Origin: Dipteris shenzhenensis
Lineage: Eukaryota; Polypodiophyta; Polypodiopsida; Gleicheniales
Reading direction: 5' to 3' (one strand)
DNA: 64,000 nt
NCBI GenBank assembly: GCA_047967505.1
Contig: CM106540.1
Below the pieces are notes generated by a model. That model was not told the origin of the DNA, made no database searches, and was given only the letters and a program-made list of their open reading frames with translations. The stretch's first letter is position 1; the number at the start of each line of letters is the position of its first letter. Shown here piece after piece: positions 1 through 12,048 of the stretch. A program made the translations under genes and the position numbers.

Positions 1-247
1 TTTATGTATTGTTGTGTCTCTACCTCTCCACAATGACTCAAATGTGATAGTATGGGGATGAAAGAGAAGTTAATTATGAGTTTCAGGCATGCCTTCATTG
101 TTGGAATATGTTTAATTTGCTTATGACCACATCAATTGTTCCAATGATATTGAGAGGAATAAGATGATGGATGAGGTTCTCGCTCGCTTGAAACCTATTT
201 AATCTTGCTCGCTTATTCGGGGCTGCTCGCTTTTCTTCACTCGCTTT

Positions 248-986
248 TTGGTAATCCTCTTGGACAAGCTACTTTGTAAATGCTTGCCATATTATTGGCA
301 CATTGACATGGTGCAGCACAAGGGCTTTAAAAGGAATTGTAACATCAAGGGCATCATAGAGAATGCAGTCCATCGAGTGAAGGAAATTTTAGACGATCAT
401 GTGACCTTCCTTGAAGGTGACCACCTTAATGCCATGGTATGAAGCATGTTAAGAGTAGCAAAAATATATACAGTGTACAATGCCGATTGCAAGTGGGCTT
501 ATTGTGATTGTGATTGGTCTTGGAAAGGCAACTTCTGCAAACACCAAGCAAAGGTTTTGATTCTCTATGGCATCCCCTTGGAGACCGTGGTTGAAGGGGC
601 TCTGCACTTGCATGGTGGCCAATTCAGCATGTTCCACACACAAGGTTTGCTAAGTGCGTTTGGTCTTTCTGATGGCACTTACTTTGTACGTCACTATCCT
701 ATTTCACATTCTTTTGTAACATGCTATTCAGGAGAACATGAAGTTGTTCACGAGGCCGAGACAATCGGAAAACAAGACAATGCTTTCTCTACACCTGCAA
801 GAACATTTGAGTAGTTCTATTATGACCATGAATGACAGAGAGATAATGACAGAGAGACTCACTCAGGAATTGTCAGTGTGTGTGTCCCTATTGGGTAACA
901 TTGCAGGTAAATATGAGAGGATTTTGCATGCATTCTTTGGCTTTTGTGCATTTGAAGAACTCAGGCTTCAATTCATGATGTTGTAG
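248..986 (+). pseudogene. SWIM zinc-finger protein remnant (MuDR/FAR1-like)
   Basis: A frame opens at 248 and is broken by one in-frame TGA at 440-442. It then continues and contains YCDCDWSWKGNFCKH, a CxC...CxH signature of SWIM zinc fingers, which bind DNA or protein in MuDR-type transposases and FAR1-like proteins. A likely intron lies at 686-731 (GTACGT...TTCAG). It joins in phase to an open stretch ending at 986 with no recognisable domain. No transposase core is visible, and 987-1400 holds only short broken frames. I read it as a fragment of a decayed Mutator-type transposase or domesticated relative. The SWIM call is fairly firm, the parent family is inference. Confidence 0.55.
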
Positions 987-1749
987 GAGAGGATGAGTTC
1001 CTATTGTCTCGAGCTGTGGCTATCGTATCCCATGCCACGATTGATTTGCAGGTGCTCAAGGATAGGATGGTGGACCAAATGCTACACCCCACCACCACGT
1101 ACAAGCCATTGATGATGGTTTCAAAAACTCAATCCAAAGGGCTAAGCCTTTCATAGAGAAATGGTACCAACGTTGCACAAGCTCTATGATAGGCTCATGT
1201 GGAATAGCTCCTCCAACACTGGTGCCTGTAGGAAAGCTAAAGCACATCAAGAAATACATGCAGTAGTTCTTGAACGACAAGTGAATGGGCACCCAAACGT
1301 AACAATAGCCTCATCTGGAAATTTGATTATTGACCTCATGACCTATTTCCAAGCATGGTTTTGTGGAATTTCGTAGATGGTAAATGGTTCAAGTGACCTT
1401 ACATGGTTATATTGTTGCACATTATGCTTGCATGGTTAGATAAACACATGGTGTCGAGGCATATTGGTGTGAACATAGAAGCACAAGTGCATGTATGGTG
1501 ACATGGTTATGCAATTGTGTTTTAGCTCTTACATGGTGCTCATATGATTGTATGGTTTATGGCTTGTGCTCGTATGCACATAAGTTTAATTGACACTTAT
1601 ATGATCAGGGATGCTTATGCTCCGATGCTTGTATTATTAATGGTTCACGCTCTTATGACCTTATAAGATTATGCTATGCAGCTGTTATCTATGTTATAGA
1701 ATGTTCAAGATGAATGTTCTTATGTCATAGAATGTTCAAAATGGAGGCA

Positions 1750-2461
1750 TTCAATTAATCATATGAGCATAGGAGCATGGAGGCATTCGATGTTGGGCAT
1801 ATAAGCAAAAGAGCATAACCATACAAGGGCATAAGAGCGAGACCATTTACAATACAAGCATAGGAGCATAAGCTTAAGAGCATAAGCATATAAGCATTTC
1901 ACCATAACCATAGCACCGTGTTACACACATAAGCAAAAGAGCATAACCATACAAAGGCATAAGAACGAGACCCATTTAACATACAAGCATAGGAGCATAA
2001 GTATATAAGCAAAAGAGCATCACCGCATTAGCATAGGAGCAAAGCACATTACCCATACAAGCATATAAGCAAAAGACCATGCATCCATCTCACCATAACC
2101 CAATCACCATGTAAGAGAATATCCCCATAAGGTCATATAACCATAGGAGCATGGGAGCATGGAGGCATTCGATTAACCATATGAGCATAGGAGCATGGAG
2201 GCATTCGATGTTGGGCATATAAGCAAAAGAGCATTACTGTACAAGGGCATAAGAGCGAGACCCATTTACAATTCAAGCATAGGAGCATAAGCTTAAGAGC
2301 ATAAGCATATAAGCATTTCTCTATAACCATAGCACCGTATTACACATATAAGCAAAAGAACATAATCATACAAGGGCATAAGAGTGAGACCATTTACAAT
2401 ACAAGCATAGGAGCATAAGCATATAAGCAAAAGAGCATAACGCAGTAGCATAGGAGCAAAG
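1750..2461. repeat. CATAAGC-type minisatellite, left half
   Basis: A dense array of short units such as GGAGCATAAGC, ATATAAGCAAAAGAGCAT and CCATTTACAATACAAGCATA. They form longer units of roughly 120-160 bp that include ACAAGGGCATAAGAGCGAGA. No coding potential is visible. The array stops at CAAAG (2457-2461), the target site of the LTR element, and resumes after 17248. It was therefore continuous before that insertion. The stretch 1400-1750 is a looser, degenerate version of the same sequence. Confidence 0.85.
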
Positions 2462-2786
2462 TGACAAAACATGTGTACCTCAGGATCTATGGAGCACTCT
2501 AAGGTGGATGAAACCTATGCGGAAACATGATGAAGAGAGTGCTCATGACATGTACCTCAAGTCAATTAGGCTCCAAGATAGATTAGCTTGGATTCATAAA
2601 GAGAATCTTGAGATAGTGCAAAGTGCTTGATTGATATTACTTCAAATGAACCTCCCTTTTATAGGTGAGGGTACTTACATCCATTTTCTTGCTCACATGT
2701 GGGATATCTCCTCCATGCCATGTGGTAGCTTGCCCTTTACTCATACCTTTGCTTTACAAGTGCTCATGGCACCATATCTCTCAACA
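2462..2786 (-). repeat. 3' LTR of the retrotransposon
   Basis: This is a near-identical partner of 16925-17248, starting TGACAAAACATG and ending CTCTCAACA on the plus strand. The adjoining CCTCCCCTTGG (2787-2797) is the polypurine tract read on the other strand, so this is the 3' LTR of a minus-strand element. Confidence 0.92.
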
Positions 2787-4419
2787 CCTCCCCTTGGTGC
2801 CATGATTCTTTGGCTACTGCAAGATGGTCAAATGTGAGTTACAAGATCAAATCCTCCCCTGGGTGCTTACATAGCTACTCTTAGGTGGTCAGGTTTGATT
2901 TACAAAATATAGGCAAGGTTGGCATGGTTTTTTGTTTCTCAATACATTTTGTTCCTGTCATTCAGCTCGTGGCTTAATGATGACTCCACGTAGTTGACCT
3001 TCTCGTTCTTCAATCTGCAATCTTCTTCCATCTGTAGCTTCATTCATGATGCTTTGTTCTTCCATGTGCCTTAATGCTTTCTGTGTGGATGATGCCATGC
3101 TTCGTGCTATGGTCATCTCATGCACTTGTGCTTTTGGCATGCTTTTTGCATTCATGCGTTGCTTTTCCATTCATTGCAAAGGTCTTACCATGAGCTTTAT
3201 TTTAATTCAATGGCTTGATAGACGTGTAGAGCTTGAAAATACGATCATTTTTCCTTTTTGGAGCACACACAAATTCTTCCTGCATTGGAAGTTACGGCTT
3301 GTTGAAGTTCCTGTGAAGAAGAGGGCTTTTGATGATGTGGCATAGGGATTCACATGCTGAATTCCATACTGTGCTTAGCAAGGGACTCTGTGCTTAGGTG
3401 GCATGTGAAGCGGTCACTGCTCTGCTTTTTGCACAAAGAGGTTGCTGTGTTGGAGTGAGCTTTCGGGAGTCTTTTCATTGTAGAGACAACCGTCGATGGA
3501 GGATCTTGGTCATAGTTGGCAGGAGCTTGTAGTGTTGCTAGTTGGAGAGAGAGCAGCAGCTCGTTGATGATGGAACTATTGGCTATGGTTGTTGGAAGCT
3601 TCATGGCAGAGGTTCGTTGAGGAGGCGCTGCACCGTGAGCATTTGTTCACAATGACCTATAGGTGGCTGCAAAGGAGGTTGATGTAGCCAGGTTCTTCCC
3701 TTTGGAGGTGGCTGTCTTTTGCTTTGGAGAGGCTAGTTGATGATGAGGCTGAAGCTGCTAGCTTGCGTTGGAGAGATGCAGCTGGAGTTGAATGCTTGTG
3801 CATGCTGCAGGGTCACGCAAGGACTAATGGAGCTGCTGCGCTCAAGTATGTTGACAGTGGAGAAGCCCGTGAGCTTAGAGCCGCCTTGCCCATGCTGTTG
3901 TACTACTGTGGGACGGGTTTGCGGTGCAAAGGACATTGACAAACTGGCACTCCAGTAGATCGTGTATGGAAACGAGGGCGCTATGGCTGTAGAAGTATAG
4001 AAGGAGGGCCTTTAGTTGTTGCCTTAGTTTGCAGTGAGCATTGCAAGAGTAGAGTAGCCGAGTTGGTAGGTGGAGTTGGGAGAGCTGTTCATCCCATTGT
4101 AAGGAGCAGAAGTCAGAGAAGCACTGTTGCTTTGCTAGTGGGTGAAGACTTTGGTCGATGTAGCAGAATTTTCTCAAAGCTCTCAACAAACTAAACAATC
4201 ACAGACTCTCTTTCTCACAAGCTCTCTCTAAGAAGAAGAAGAACTTCTCACAGATTTATCTCACAAAATAGATCTCTAAAAGGAATGAACTCTCTCTCTC
4301 TCTCATCAAGAATGATGGAAATATCTCATAGCAATGAACGGAATTTTCATTCAATGGATGGAATTCTCTCAATCTAAAAACTAAAAACTAATCTAGGAGA
4401 ACTCATGAGTTCCTAAGGC
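2787..4419 (-). other. Internal region of the LTR element, non-coding
   Basis: About 1.6 kb between the 3' LTR and the nested CATTAGG element. Only short overlapping frames are present and none resembles retroelement proteins. Motifs near the right edge (AACTAATCTAGGA at 4386-4398) recur beyond the nested element at 16845-16857, which shows that both sides belong to one leader region. Part of 3350-4200 is richer in G and C and might be a captured host fragment, but I recognise nothing in it. Confidence 0.6.
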
Positions 4420-4451
4420 CATTAGGGAAAAAGGGAACTCATTTTGGGGCC
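4420..4451 (+). repeat. Left terminal inverted repeat of the CATTAGG element
   Basis: Reads CATTAGGGAAAAAGGGAACT followed by CATTTTGGGGCC. It is complementary to 16805-16836 with two mismatches. The next bases (AAGAAATTCACTATTTT) match the right end of the 670-bp derivative, so this is the left end of the family. Confidence 0.9.
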
Positions 4452-4820
4452 TTGTAAGAAATTCACTATTTTTTGATTTATTTCTCTCCTAAAAGACCTC
4501 AAAAATAGTAAAATACGGAAACGTAACTCAGATTTGTCAATAAGGACTACAGAACTGTCAATTCAAAAAGGAATAAGATAATCTTTTGTCTGACTAACAC
4601 GATTTTGTATTAAATATCCTCTTAGATTTTTTTTTGTTTACCAAAGATTCCGCATCTCTTTGGCCGACGTGTGCAGGTCTTTCATTAAGAGTCCATCACT
4701 GAACTTAGTGATTGCAAGTTTTCAAAATATTCACATGGATACTGCCACACTTCCACGATTCATGTTACAAAACGACTATGAGATTGAAAAACAAACTTCG
4801 CAACCTGAGGAGCACAAAAA

Positions 4821-7556
4821 ATGGCCGATACTAGTGAGTCACTATCTGAGAAGAAGCGATTACACCATCTTCACATCGACTTGGAAGAAAAATATGCTCC
4901 AGCACAAAAAAGACGAAAGGATACGGTGCTGAATGCTCAACAGCGGGAAAATATGAGAAGAGAAGGGCTTCAACATATTGACTTATGGTGCGACGGAAGC
5001 ATATATCCAAAATGTCAAGTAAAAAACTCTACACCTCCATTTGTCAATCCCACCACATTACTGAGGTTTGCCGGCGATGGACAAAATGGACTTCTTGGTT
5101 ATATTTCAGCACAATCTGCATTTGCGGAAACGTATAAAATGATGTACCTACAAGAAAAGGGGGCCAAGATGGAGGAGATAGCCATTCGTGCAAAATTGGA
5201 GCAGCAGTTGCAGAATGAAATTGAGGAGCATTCAAAGAGTAAAAAAGAATTGACAAGAGCAAGAAAGAAGAGAACCGTGCTTGGAGACAGACAACGTAGT
5301 AGGAAGATTAAAAACATTGCAAATTTGAAGGCTGGGACTGGTGGATGCAAGCGACGAATTCAGGAAGCAAGGTTAGATTGAAATTTATCATTTTGTATAC
5401 TCAAAAAGGCTCTCTTCCAGACTATATCTATTTCGTTGATTGTCGCAAAATAAGAATGGAGGTGCTGAATAATATAGTCATATAATGTTGTTATTACAGG
5501 AAATTATTGGAGCCTGCAAAAGAAAATATGGACCCGAACCTTCTTCCTGTTAAACAAATGAAAGGATTGCTTTCTTGCGGTGTAGCAAAAGGTTTGATTG
5601 AGGAAAAAAAATACAAAACAGTCAAACGCAATGTTGTAGAGGACTTTGTATCCAATAATCAAGTTGATGGCACTATAATCCAAGAGGCTCTTGATGTTAG
5701 TGGAGTTAGCAGGAAGGGATATAGTTTGATTTTCCATGCGATATCCTCGACTTTGAAAGATCAAAGGATTAAACGAGTTTTACTGCCAAATCCAGCAACC
5801 GTGTGGAGGATAAGAGGTCATTTGAATGAAAGTATAGATGAATTTATTGGGCAGTATATCCATATTGAAGAAATATTTCATGGTGTTAAAGGAACCACTG
5901 TGTATGCTCCTTGGAACAATATATTTTTAGATCTGCAACAACTTTAAAAAAGAATGGTCGAGTTTTATGGAATAACATTTGAGGAGTGCAAAGGCATTTT
6001 GAAATTTGTTATCAAACTGGATGAGTGTGAGGTTGTAAAGGAAAAGAAAATGGAAAGAGTTACTATTACATTGATGAATGGAGCGATTGATACATCATTG
6101 ACTGAAGCGAGTTCGAAGTATTTTAGTGTGCAGTCAGAGAAACACATATGGTGGTTAGGCTCGTTCCAGGTATGATCATGGGCTGTTTTATACTTGATTT
6201 TGGTCATTGTTTTCAAATCTGATATAGTAATACTTTTGTTTTCTATAATCTTGCAGGTGAAGACCGAAGACCATGAAACACTAGATTGGGTGTTTCATCA
6301 CACGGAAATACCAACAATAATCAAAAGACAAGTGCAAGGCGAGAATCTCCATGTTGCAGGAAAAGGTGATTTTCAAATAGAGTGGCACATGGCCGGGGAT
6401 CTTAAAACACTTAAGTGCATGTATAACATTAGTAAAGGAGGCAACTCAAAGTCTCCTTGTCTTTACTGCAAAGAATCAGCTCAAGTAATGGATTCAAAAT
6501 GGTGGAAGAGAGCACCTAATAGAGATAAAGTTGACCTTGACTTCAAGGCCATTCTGGACATTCCACTATGTAATGTTCACATCTGCACATTGCATGGTCT
6601 ATGTCGAATTATTGAGAAATTGGTATTTTTATATATTGGATTTGCTTGGAAACTCCGTCCCGAAAAAAATAGAAAGGATGCTCTTCAAGCATTGGAAAAA
6701 GTGTTATCCGATATAGGTCTGCATGGAGGAGATGTTCAAATCACAAAGGATTTTAAAAAGTCTACCAATGGCAAGGAGGTACCAATCAAGCCCTCTATTG
6801 GTGGTGTTAAGGCAAGAAGATTCTTGTCTCGACCCAAACACAGTAAGCAAGTAAGGCAAGGTAGAGCAGTTTCAAAGATTAATTATGGATTGTGGAAGCA
6901 AGTCCATAATGCTGTGAAAGATCATGAGGCAGATGGGGAAGCACGAAATAGGAAGGCAGAGGTGTGGAGGTCTCTTGATCAACTCTTCATGTTCTGTGAC
7001 AAAGTAACATGGACAAAGAGTGATTACAAGAACTTTGAGGAGGCAATTAAACATTTTGGGAAGTCAATGAAAGACGCGTGGACAGCCTGCAATATAACTC
7101 ACTACATGGTAAGGTTCTGTCTTTTTCTTTTACTTAAGTGTGATCCTCTTTTTTTTATTACTTACTATGCATTCTTATGTCTTACAGCATATCATATACA
7201 ACCACCTTTCCTATTTTGTCAAAAAGTATGGATGCCCAGCTATTTGGTCTACCCAAGGCATGGAGAAGTCTCACTACATGGCACGTAATGCATTTTTTAG
7301 ACACACACAACACTATGGAGGGAGTCAGAAGGCGAATAGTCTGAAGGAAGTCTTCCAATGGTTTTACCGAGGCATACTACAAAGGCTGCATGCTAAAAGA
7401 AAAGTTGCTAGCTCCAAAATCAAGCTTGCTTTTCTTCTAGCCCAAAAGCAAAGACGAAGACAAGCTCTAGACAATTCAATTGCAGCAGAGAGACATAGAC
7501 AGTGGAGGGAATCGAAGATATTTAGAAACCATAAATGGACAAGTAAACATGAATAG
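4821..7556 (+). pseudogene. Transposase-like protein of the CATTAGG element, four exons, one premature stop
   Basis: Exons 4821-5371, 5500-6169, 6257-7108 and 7188-7556 join in phase through GT..AG introns into 814 codons. The first exon is lysine/glutamate-rich and probably coiled coil (about residues 105-175). The core has FVIKLDECEVV (D358), WHMAGDLKTL (D455), a CLYC knuckle (475-478) and STQGMEKSH (E717). I propose D358, D455 and E717 as a DDE-type triad. A decayed paralogue at 18397-19740 keeps FVIKLDECEVVK and SVQSEKHIWWL, so these blocks are conserved. An in-frame TAA at 5945-5947 sits where the paralogue has CAA (Gln), so this copy is probably dead. It is the best candidate for the enzyme moving the element. 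The superfamily is unknown to me. Confidence 0.72.
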
Positions 7557-7879
7557 GACTCATTTGTAACTTATTGGGGTTATGTCCACATGTTTTCAAA
7601 CTCATTCAATAGAAATTTTTTTAGTGGAACAAGTGACTCTTGGTGTTATGCATGAAAAAAATTTCAATGTGAAACATATGATCTGAACTTAATACAATTT
7701 GTTTACAATTTCAATATATTGTTCATTTAATATTTAACGACACCACTCTATGTAAATGTACAAATCATTTCATCATCAACTTATTAATCATTTATACAAG
7801 ATCATACCAGATATCAAAGACTTTATACAAATCGGTTCAAATTTAATATAATGTTTGTGCTATATTCGATGACTAAATC

Positions 7880-9747
7880 CTATTTCTCCCAGGGCCTGTT
7901 CATCGGAACTCTCTTTTTGATCTTGATTGGAGTCTTTTTCTTCTTTATTGGCTTGATGTCGACTGTCTCTTTATCCTTTTCTTCAGCTCTCTCCACCTGT
8001 TCCTCTTCTTGGACTGTGTGGCCTGATGCAATCATGGGTGGCTCTCGAAACCTTACAAGCTGGTGTTTTCCATAGCCCTCCAGATATTTGGGGTCCTTAA
8101 CACCACATGCTAATGCATAAGAAGTGTAAGAAAAAAAGTAAGCGGCCCTAGAGGCCTGCTTATTCACATAATCTCCAAATATATCTATGGCAGACAACCT
8201 CTCTATCAAAATGATCTTTTCCTTTTGCCATGAAAGAGCATGTCCACCTAAAGCCCTGGACAAACATTTTAGGAAGTAAACAATGGCTTCTCCATTGTTG
8301 CTCAACTACCTATGGTAAATCAAGATCTTGGCACTGCCTAGATCATGAATATAATGAGCTAGGCCTGACATTTTGCGAAACCCAACCTGCCTGCTTCCAC
8401 TTGATCTCTGGAGGAATGTGTCATCCTCAATTTGTAGCTGCAACATATCAAAGGATTGGAGTGAGACAATACACAACCTACAAAACTAAAGTTAAGCAGA
8501 AGTCAAAGTATATGATTTGAAGTACCTTCTCATTTTCATCAGCAACAAGCAATTCATCTTTCCAAAGATTTATCCCTCTCCCTTCTTGTACAGCCTCTTC
8601 TCTAGTCTTTTCTGTGTATAGAGCTGAGAGATTCATAGCTTCCTGTGTGAGTTGGAAGGCAGCTTCATCTGGCTCTTGGAACTTTTCAGCCTCTTTGAAA
8701 CAAAATGAAAGGGCCTCTACAGGATCAAACATTGTTTCCAAAGCCAGAAGTGATTGGTCATCCTCTATGCCAACCTCCTTGTCAAGCCTTGAAGCCTGGG
8801 CAATAAGGGAAATGGCATAGTCCTCCCTCAAATCAAACATACACTCTATATCATGGAGGAAAACATAATCCTTTCCACCAATCAACACACCTGGAAGCAT
8901 GGGCACTGCATAGTTGCTGCTCTGAACATCAAAATCTTCAACTGGCTCTGCTCCCCTCAGAGTTTTATTCCTCAGTTGAACAAGGTCAAGAGCAGCCACT
9001 TGCAGCCCCTCATCCTGAAGGTTGATATCTTCTTCTTGCTCTGCCATTTCAGAGCCCAAAGAAACATCCTCCTTTTCAGAAGCTTCAGATGTGTCTTCTT
9101 CTTCTGTTTCCTGCCCTTGTTCATCCAAAGACTCCTGACTGAAGACAATGTACATGAGAAATGCCATGCTCTCCTCCAGCACTCTGCACTTTCTGGTGTG
9201 CAAAGTACAGTTGAATTTATAGTGATCAGGCAGGCTGTCAAATCTTCTGCTCACATGGTACCTCAGCCTGTCATTGGAGACAATATGATTAATGTGCACA
9301 AAAACCTTTTCACCTCCCACAATTCTTCCTGCCTCTGTCAGTTCTTTGAAGGCATCCCAATAGTCTGAAAGAAAATCTTTGTGTTGCTCCAGTACAGAGC
9401 TCATTGAGAACTCCATGTTGAATATACTGTGGTATAAATGGAAGTTACTCTGAGCCTTGCATTTGTGAAGAAACTCAAATAGGAGCAAATCTGGAGAACT
9501 GTCCTCTTCTGGTTCCATTTGTTTTTTGATGGAAGAATCAGCACTCTGCTCCAGCCTCTTCTTTTTGCCTGTTCAAAAACTTATATACTATGAATTCTAT
9601 ATGCTGACATATGCAATCAGTGAATGCATTGTATATCACCAGATAATTCCTTCATGACATCTCATCACTCACCTGGTGATTGCTGAGGTTTTATTATAGC
9701 AGCAGAAAAGTCCAGCTTCCTCTTGAAAGGTGGGGCCTGGGAGCCAG
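7880..9747 (-). pseudogene. Unrecognised spliced gene of the CATTAGG element
   Basis: Exons on the minus strand are 9747-9673, 9568-8526 and 8437-7880, with clean splice sites (CCAG/GTGAG; AACAG/GC; AAG/GTACTT; TTGCAG/CT). From the methionine at 9518 it gives about 516 residues. The frame also runs upstream through the 75-bp exon (KRKLDFSAAIIKPQQSP), so the true start is further up. There is an acidic stretch near residues 137-175 and a lysine-rich tail (IKPIKKKKTPIKIKKR). One in-frame TAG (8308-8306) is probably a lost CAG. No family is recognised. Its promoter region faces that of the H3-like gene, which suggests joint control. A DNA- or chromatin-binding accessory factor is possible but unproven. 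Confidence 0.55.
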
Positions 9748-9847
9748 CTGTTCCAAAACAAAAACATTTCTCATCATCAAGGAAGATCTCCACAGGGCTA
9801 AAGGTAGCAAATTAATGAGGTAGAAGTGAGAAACAAATAATACACAG

Positions 9848-10330
9848 GAATTTGCAGCAAAATGCGATATGGGCTGTTTAGAGAATTGTAAACCACTCTC
9901 CTCGCATTTTGTTGCAAATTCTCAAATTCTGGTCATGTGCATGTCAAATCAAGAACTTGGTTCATCTCAGTGATTCCTGGACACTATGATCTCATATGCA
10001 AGAGAAATAATGGAATGAGTGATACTATTCATGAGGAATGTGTCAACAACAGGAATTTGCAGCAAAATGCGATATGGGCTGTTTAGAGAACTATAAACCA
10101 CTCTCCTCGCATTTTGTTGCAAATTCTCAAGTTCTGTTCATGTGCATGTCAAATCAAGCACTTGCTTCATTTCAGTGATTCCTGGACACTATGCTCTCAT
10201 ATGCAAGAGAAAAAATGGAATGAATGAAAATTTTCATGAGCAAGGAGTCCACAACAGGAATTTGCAGCAAAATGCGATATGGGCTGTTTAGAGAATTCCA
10301 AACCACTCTCCTCGCATTTTGTTGCAAATT
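9848..10330. repeat. Three hairpin cassettes with a 205-bp period
   Basis: Inverted repeats at 9848-9921, 10053-10126 and 10258-10330. Each has a left arm GAATTTGCAGCAAAATGCGA and a right arm TCGCATTTTGTTGCAAATTC (imperfect in the third) around a loop of about 34 bp. The copies start exactly 205 bp apart, so a 205-bp unit was triplicated. They lie upstream of, or in an early intron of, the minus-strand gene that ends at 7880. Confidence 0.9.
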
Positions 10331-10772
10331 TCTTGTTTCTGTTCATATCAACCTACAATCTAATTTTTGGGTGATTTACCACATTGTGGAAGAAGGATGG
10401 AGCTGAGTGAAGACATTGGGACATAAAAAATCCAATGGATGGAAGAAATAAATGTTGAAAAACATTGAAACCAAACTAGAACTCTGACCTTTTTTTTCCT
10501 TTTCCATGCTGATTGAGTTGCACTGGTAAATCTCCTGCTCTTTCTCTAGCTTGAACCTTGCACTCTAGGTAACCTGGAGATCTGGCAGTACTGTCTTCAG
10601 GCAGGCTACAGTCTGGATGGAGTGTGCTGGGTAGGAAAGAATCAGAGAGAAAGGATCAGGAGAGAGTCGTGGCAGGGATGAGAGATTGGAATCCAGGGGA
10701 GGGAAAAGTGGTTGTGGTATTCATGATGAAATAATGAATGGCACAAGTTCCAAGGAATAAAGTGTACTTTCA

Positions 10773-10847
10773 CACGTGCCAGATTTCAAACTCCAAGAGA
10801 TCTGGGTCCCATCCACACGTGTGAAAAACGACTAGATTCCACACGTG
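10773..10847. promoter_or_regulatory. Three CACGTG boxes in the divergent promoter region
   Basis: CACGTG occurs at 10773-10778, 10816-10821 and 10842-10847, the last two within the longer palindrome CACACGTGTG. The cluster sits midway between the minus-strand gene (7880-9747) and the H3-like gene (from 12049), between two hairpin triplets. CACGTG is the core of the plant G-box bound by bZIP and bHLH factors. That these sites drive both genes is inference from position. Confidence 0.5.
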
Positions 10848-11276
10848 TGGGATTTAGTGATTCTTTAATTCATTTTGCACTTCTTTGTGGTATCCTGTTT
10901 TAGAACTCTTGCCCTCCAGTCTCTGCTCTCTTGCCTCCCTACCTCCATACTCTGCAGCATCAGCATCTTGTCCAGCAGCACAGAATCATCCTCAGCACAG
11001 ATTACTCCTCAGCAGCACAGCACATCCACAGATAGACTCCAGGTCAGGAACAATGGGTTCTCCCCTTAGTCTCTGCAATCTTTTTGCCTAAAATAGAAAA
11101 AATACATACTGTATGGAAATGCATAGACTCAAACCAAGACAAAGAAATCACTGTAGGAAAGCAGATCTTCAAGTGTGATATTTGCATGTGATCTTCTTGC
11201 ATAACCTCCATTCATACTGTATTTGGTTGGAGAAACATAGAAATCACTGTAGGAGTGCACCAGCATGTCATTTAGA

Positions 11277-11943
11277 AAATTTGCAGCAAAATGCGATGTG
11301 GACCTGTTTGAAATTCCAAACTGCTCATATCGCATTTTATTGCAAATTTCTCTATTTGGCTTCTTCCACCCCTGTGATTGCCTTCTCTTTGTGAGAACAT
11401 GTTCTGGTTTTTTGACTTCCATAGCTGTAGTCTTCTTGCATAAACTCCATTCATACTGTATTTGGCTGGAGAGACAAAGAAATCACTGTAGAAGTTCACC
11501 AGCATGTCATTTTAGAAATTTGCAGCAAAATGCGATGTGGACCTGTTTGAAATTCCAAACTGCTCATATCGCATTTTATTGCAAATTTGTCTATTTGGCT
11601 TCTTCCACCTCTGTGATTGCCTTTTCTTAATGAGAACATGTCTGGTTTTGTGACTCCCCTTAGTCTCTGCAATCTTCTTGCCTAAAATAGAAAAATAACA
11701 TCCTGTATGGAAATGCATAGGCTCAAACCAAGACAGAGAAATCACTGAAGGAATGCAGATCTTCAAGTGTGATATTTGCATGTGATCTTCTTGCATGACC
11801 TCCATTCATACTGTATTTGGTTGGAGAAACATAGAAATCACTGTAGGAGTGCACCAGCATTTCATTTAAAAAATTTGCAGCAAAATGCGATGTGGACCTG
11901 TTTGAAATTCCAAACTGCTCATATCGCATTTTATTGCAAATTT
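11277..11943. repeat. Three further hairpin cassettes before the H3-like gene
   Basis: Inverted repeats at 11277-11349, 11516-11588 and 11871-11943. The left arm is AAATTTGCAGCAAAATGCGA, the right arm TCGCATTTTATTGCAAATTT, and the loop includes GTGGACCTGTTTGAAATTCC. The arms match those of the triplet at 9848-10330, but the loops and spacers differ (for example CATACTGTATTTGG), so this set expanded separately. The last cassette ends about 105 bp before the H3-like start codon. Confidence 0.9.
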
Positions 11944-12048
11944 CTCTATTTGGCTTCTACCACCCCTGTGATTGCCTTTTCTTTGTTAGAACATGTTCTT
12001 CATGTCTTTGATCTCTTTCCAATCCTTTGTATGCAGTTTTTCAGAGTG

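Noticed and set aside
1750-2461. Centromeric satellite
   Set aside because: The units are short, irregular and cover only about 1.9 kb in total. Nothing else points to a centromere.
3724-4198. Overlapping frames of 70-107 codons in the LTR element
   Set aside because: Both strands are open by chance in a G/C-richer stretch, with no domain, no splice logic and no homologous copy in the window.
9848-11943. Evenly spaced repeats resembling a CRISPR array or origin iterons
   Set aside because: The units are 73-bp hairpins at 205-355-bp spacing in a spliced eukaryotic element, with no cas genes and no 25-40-bp direct repeats.
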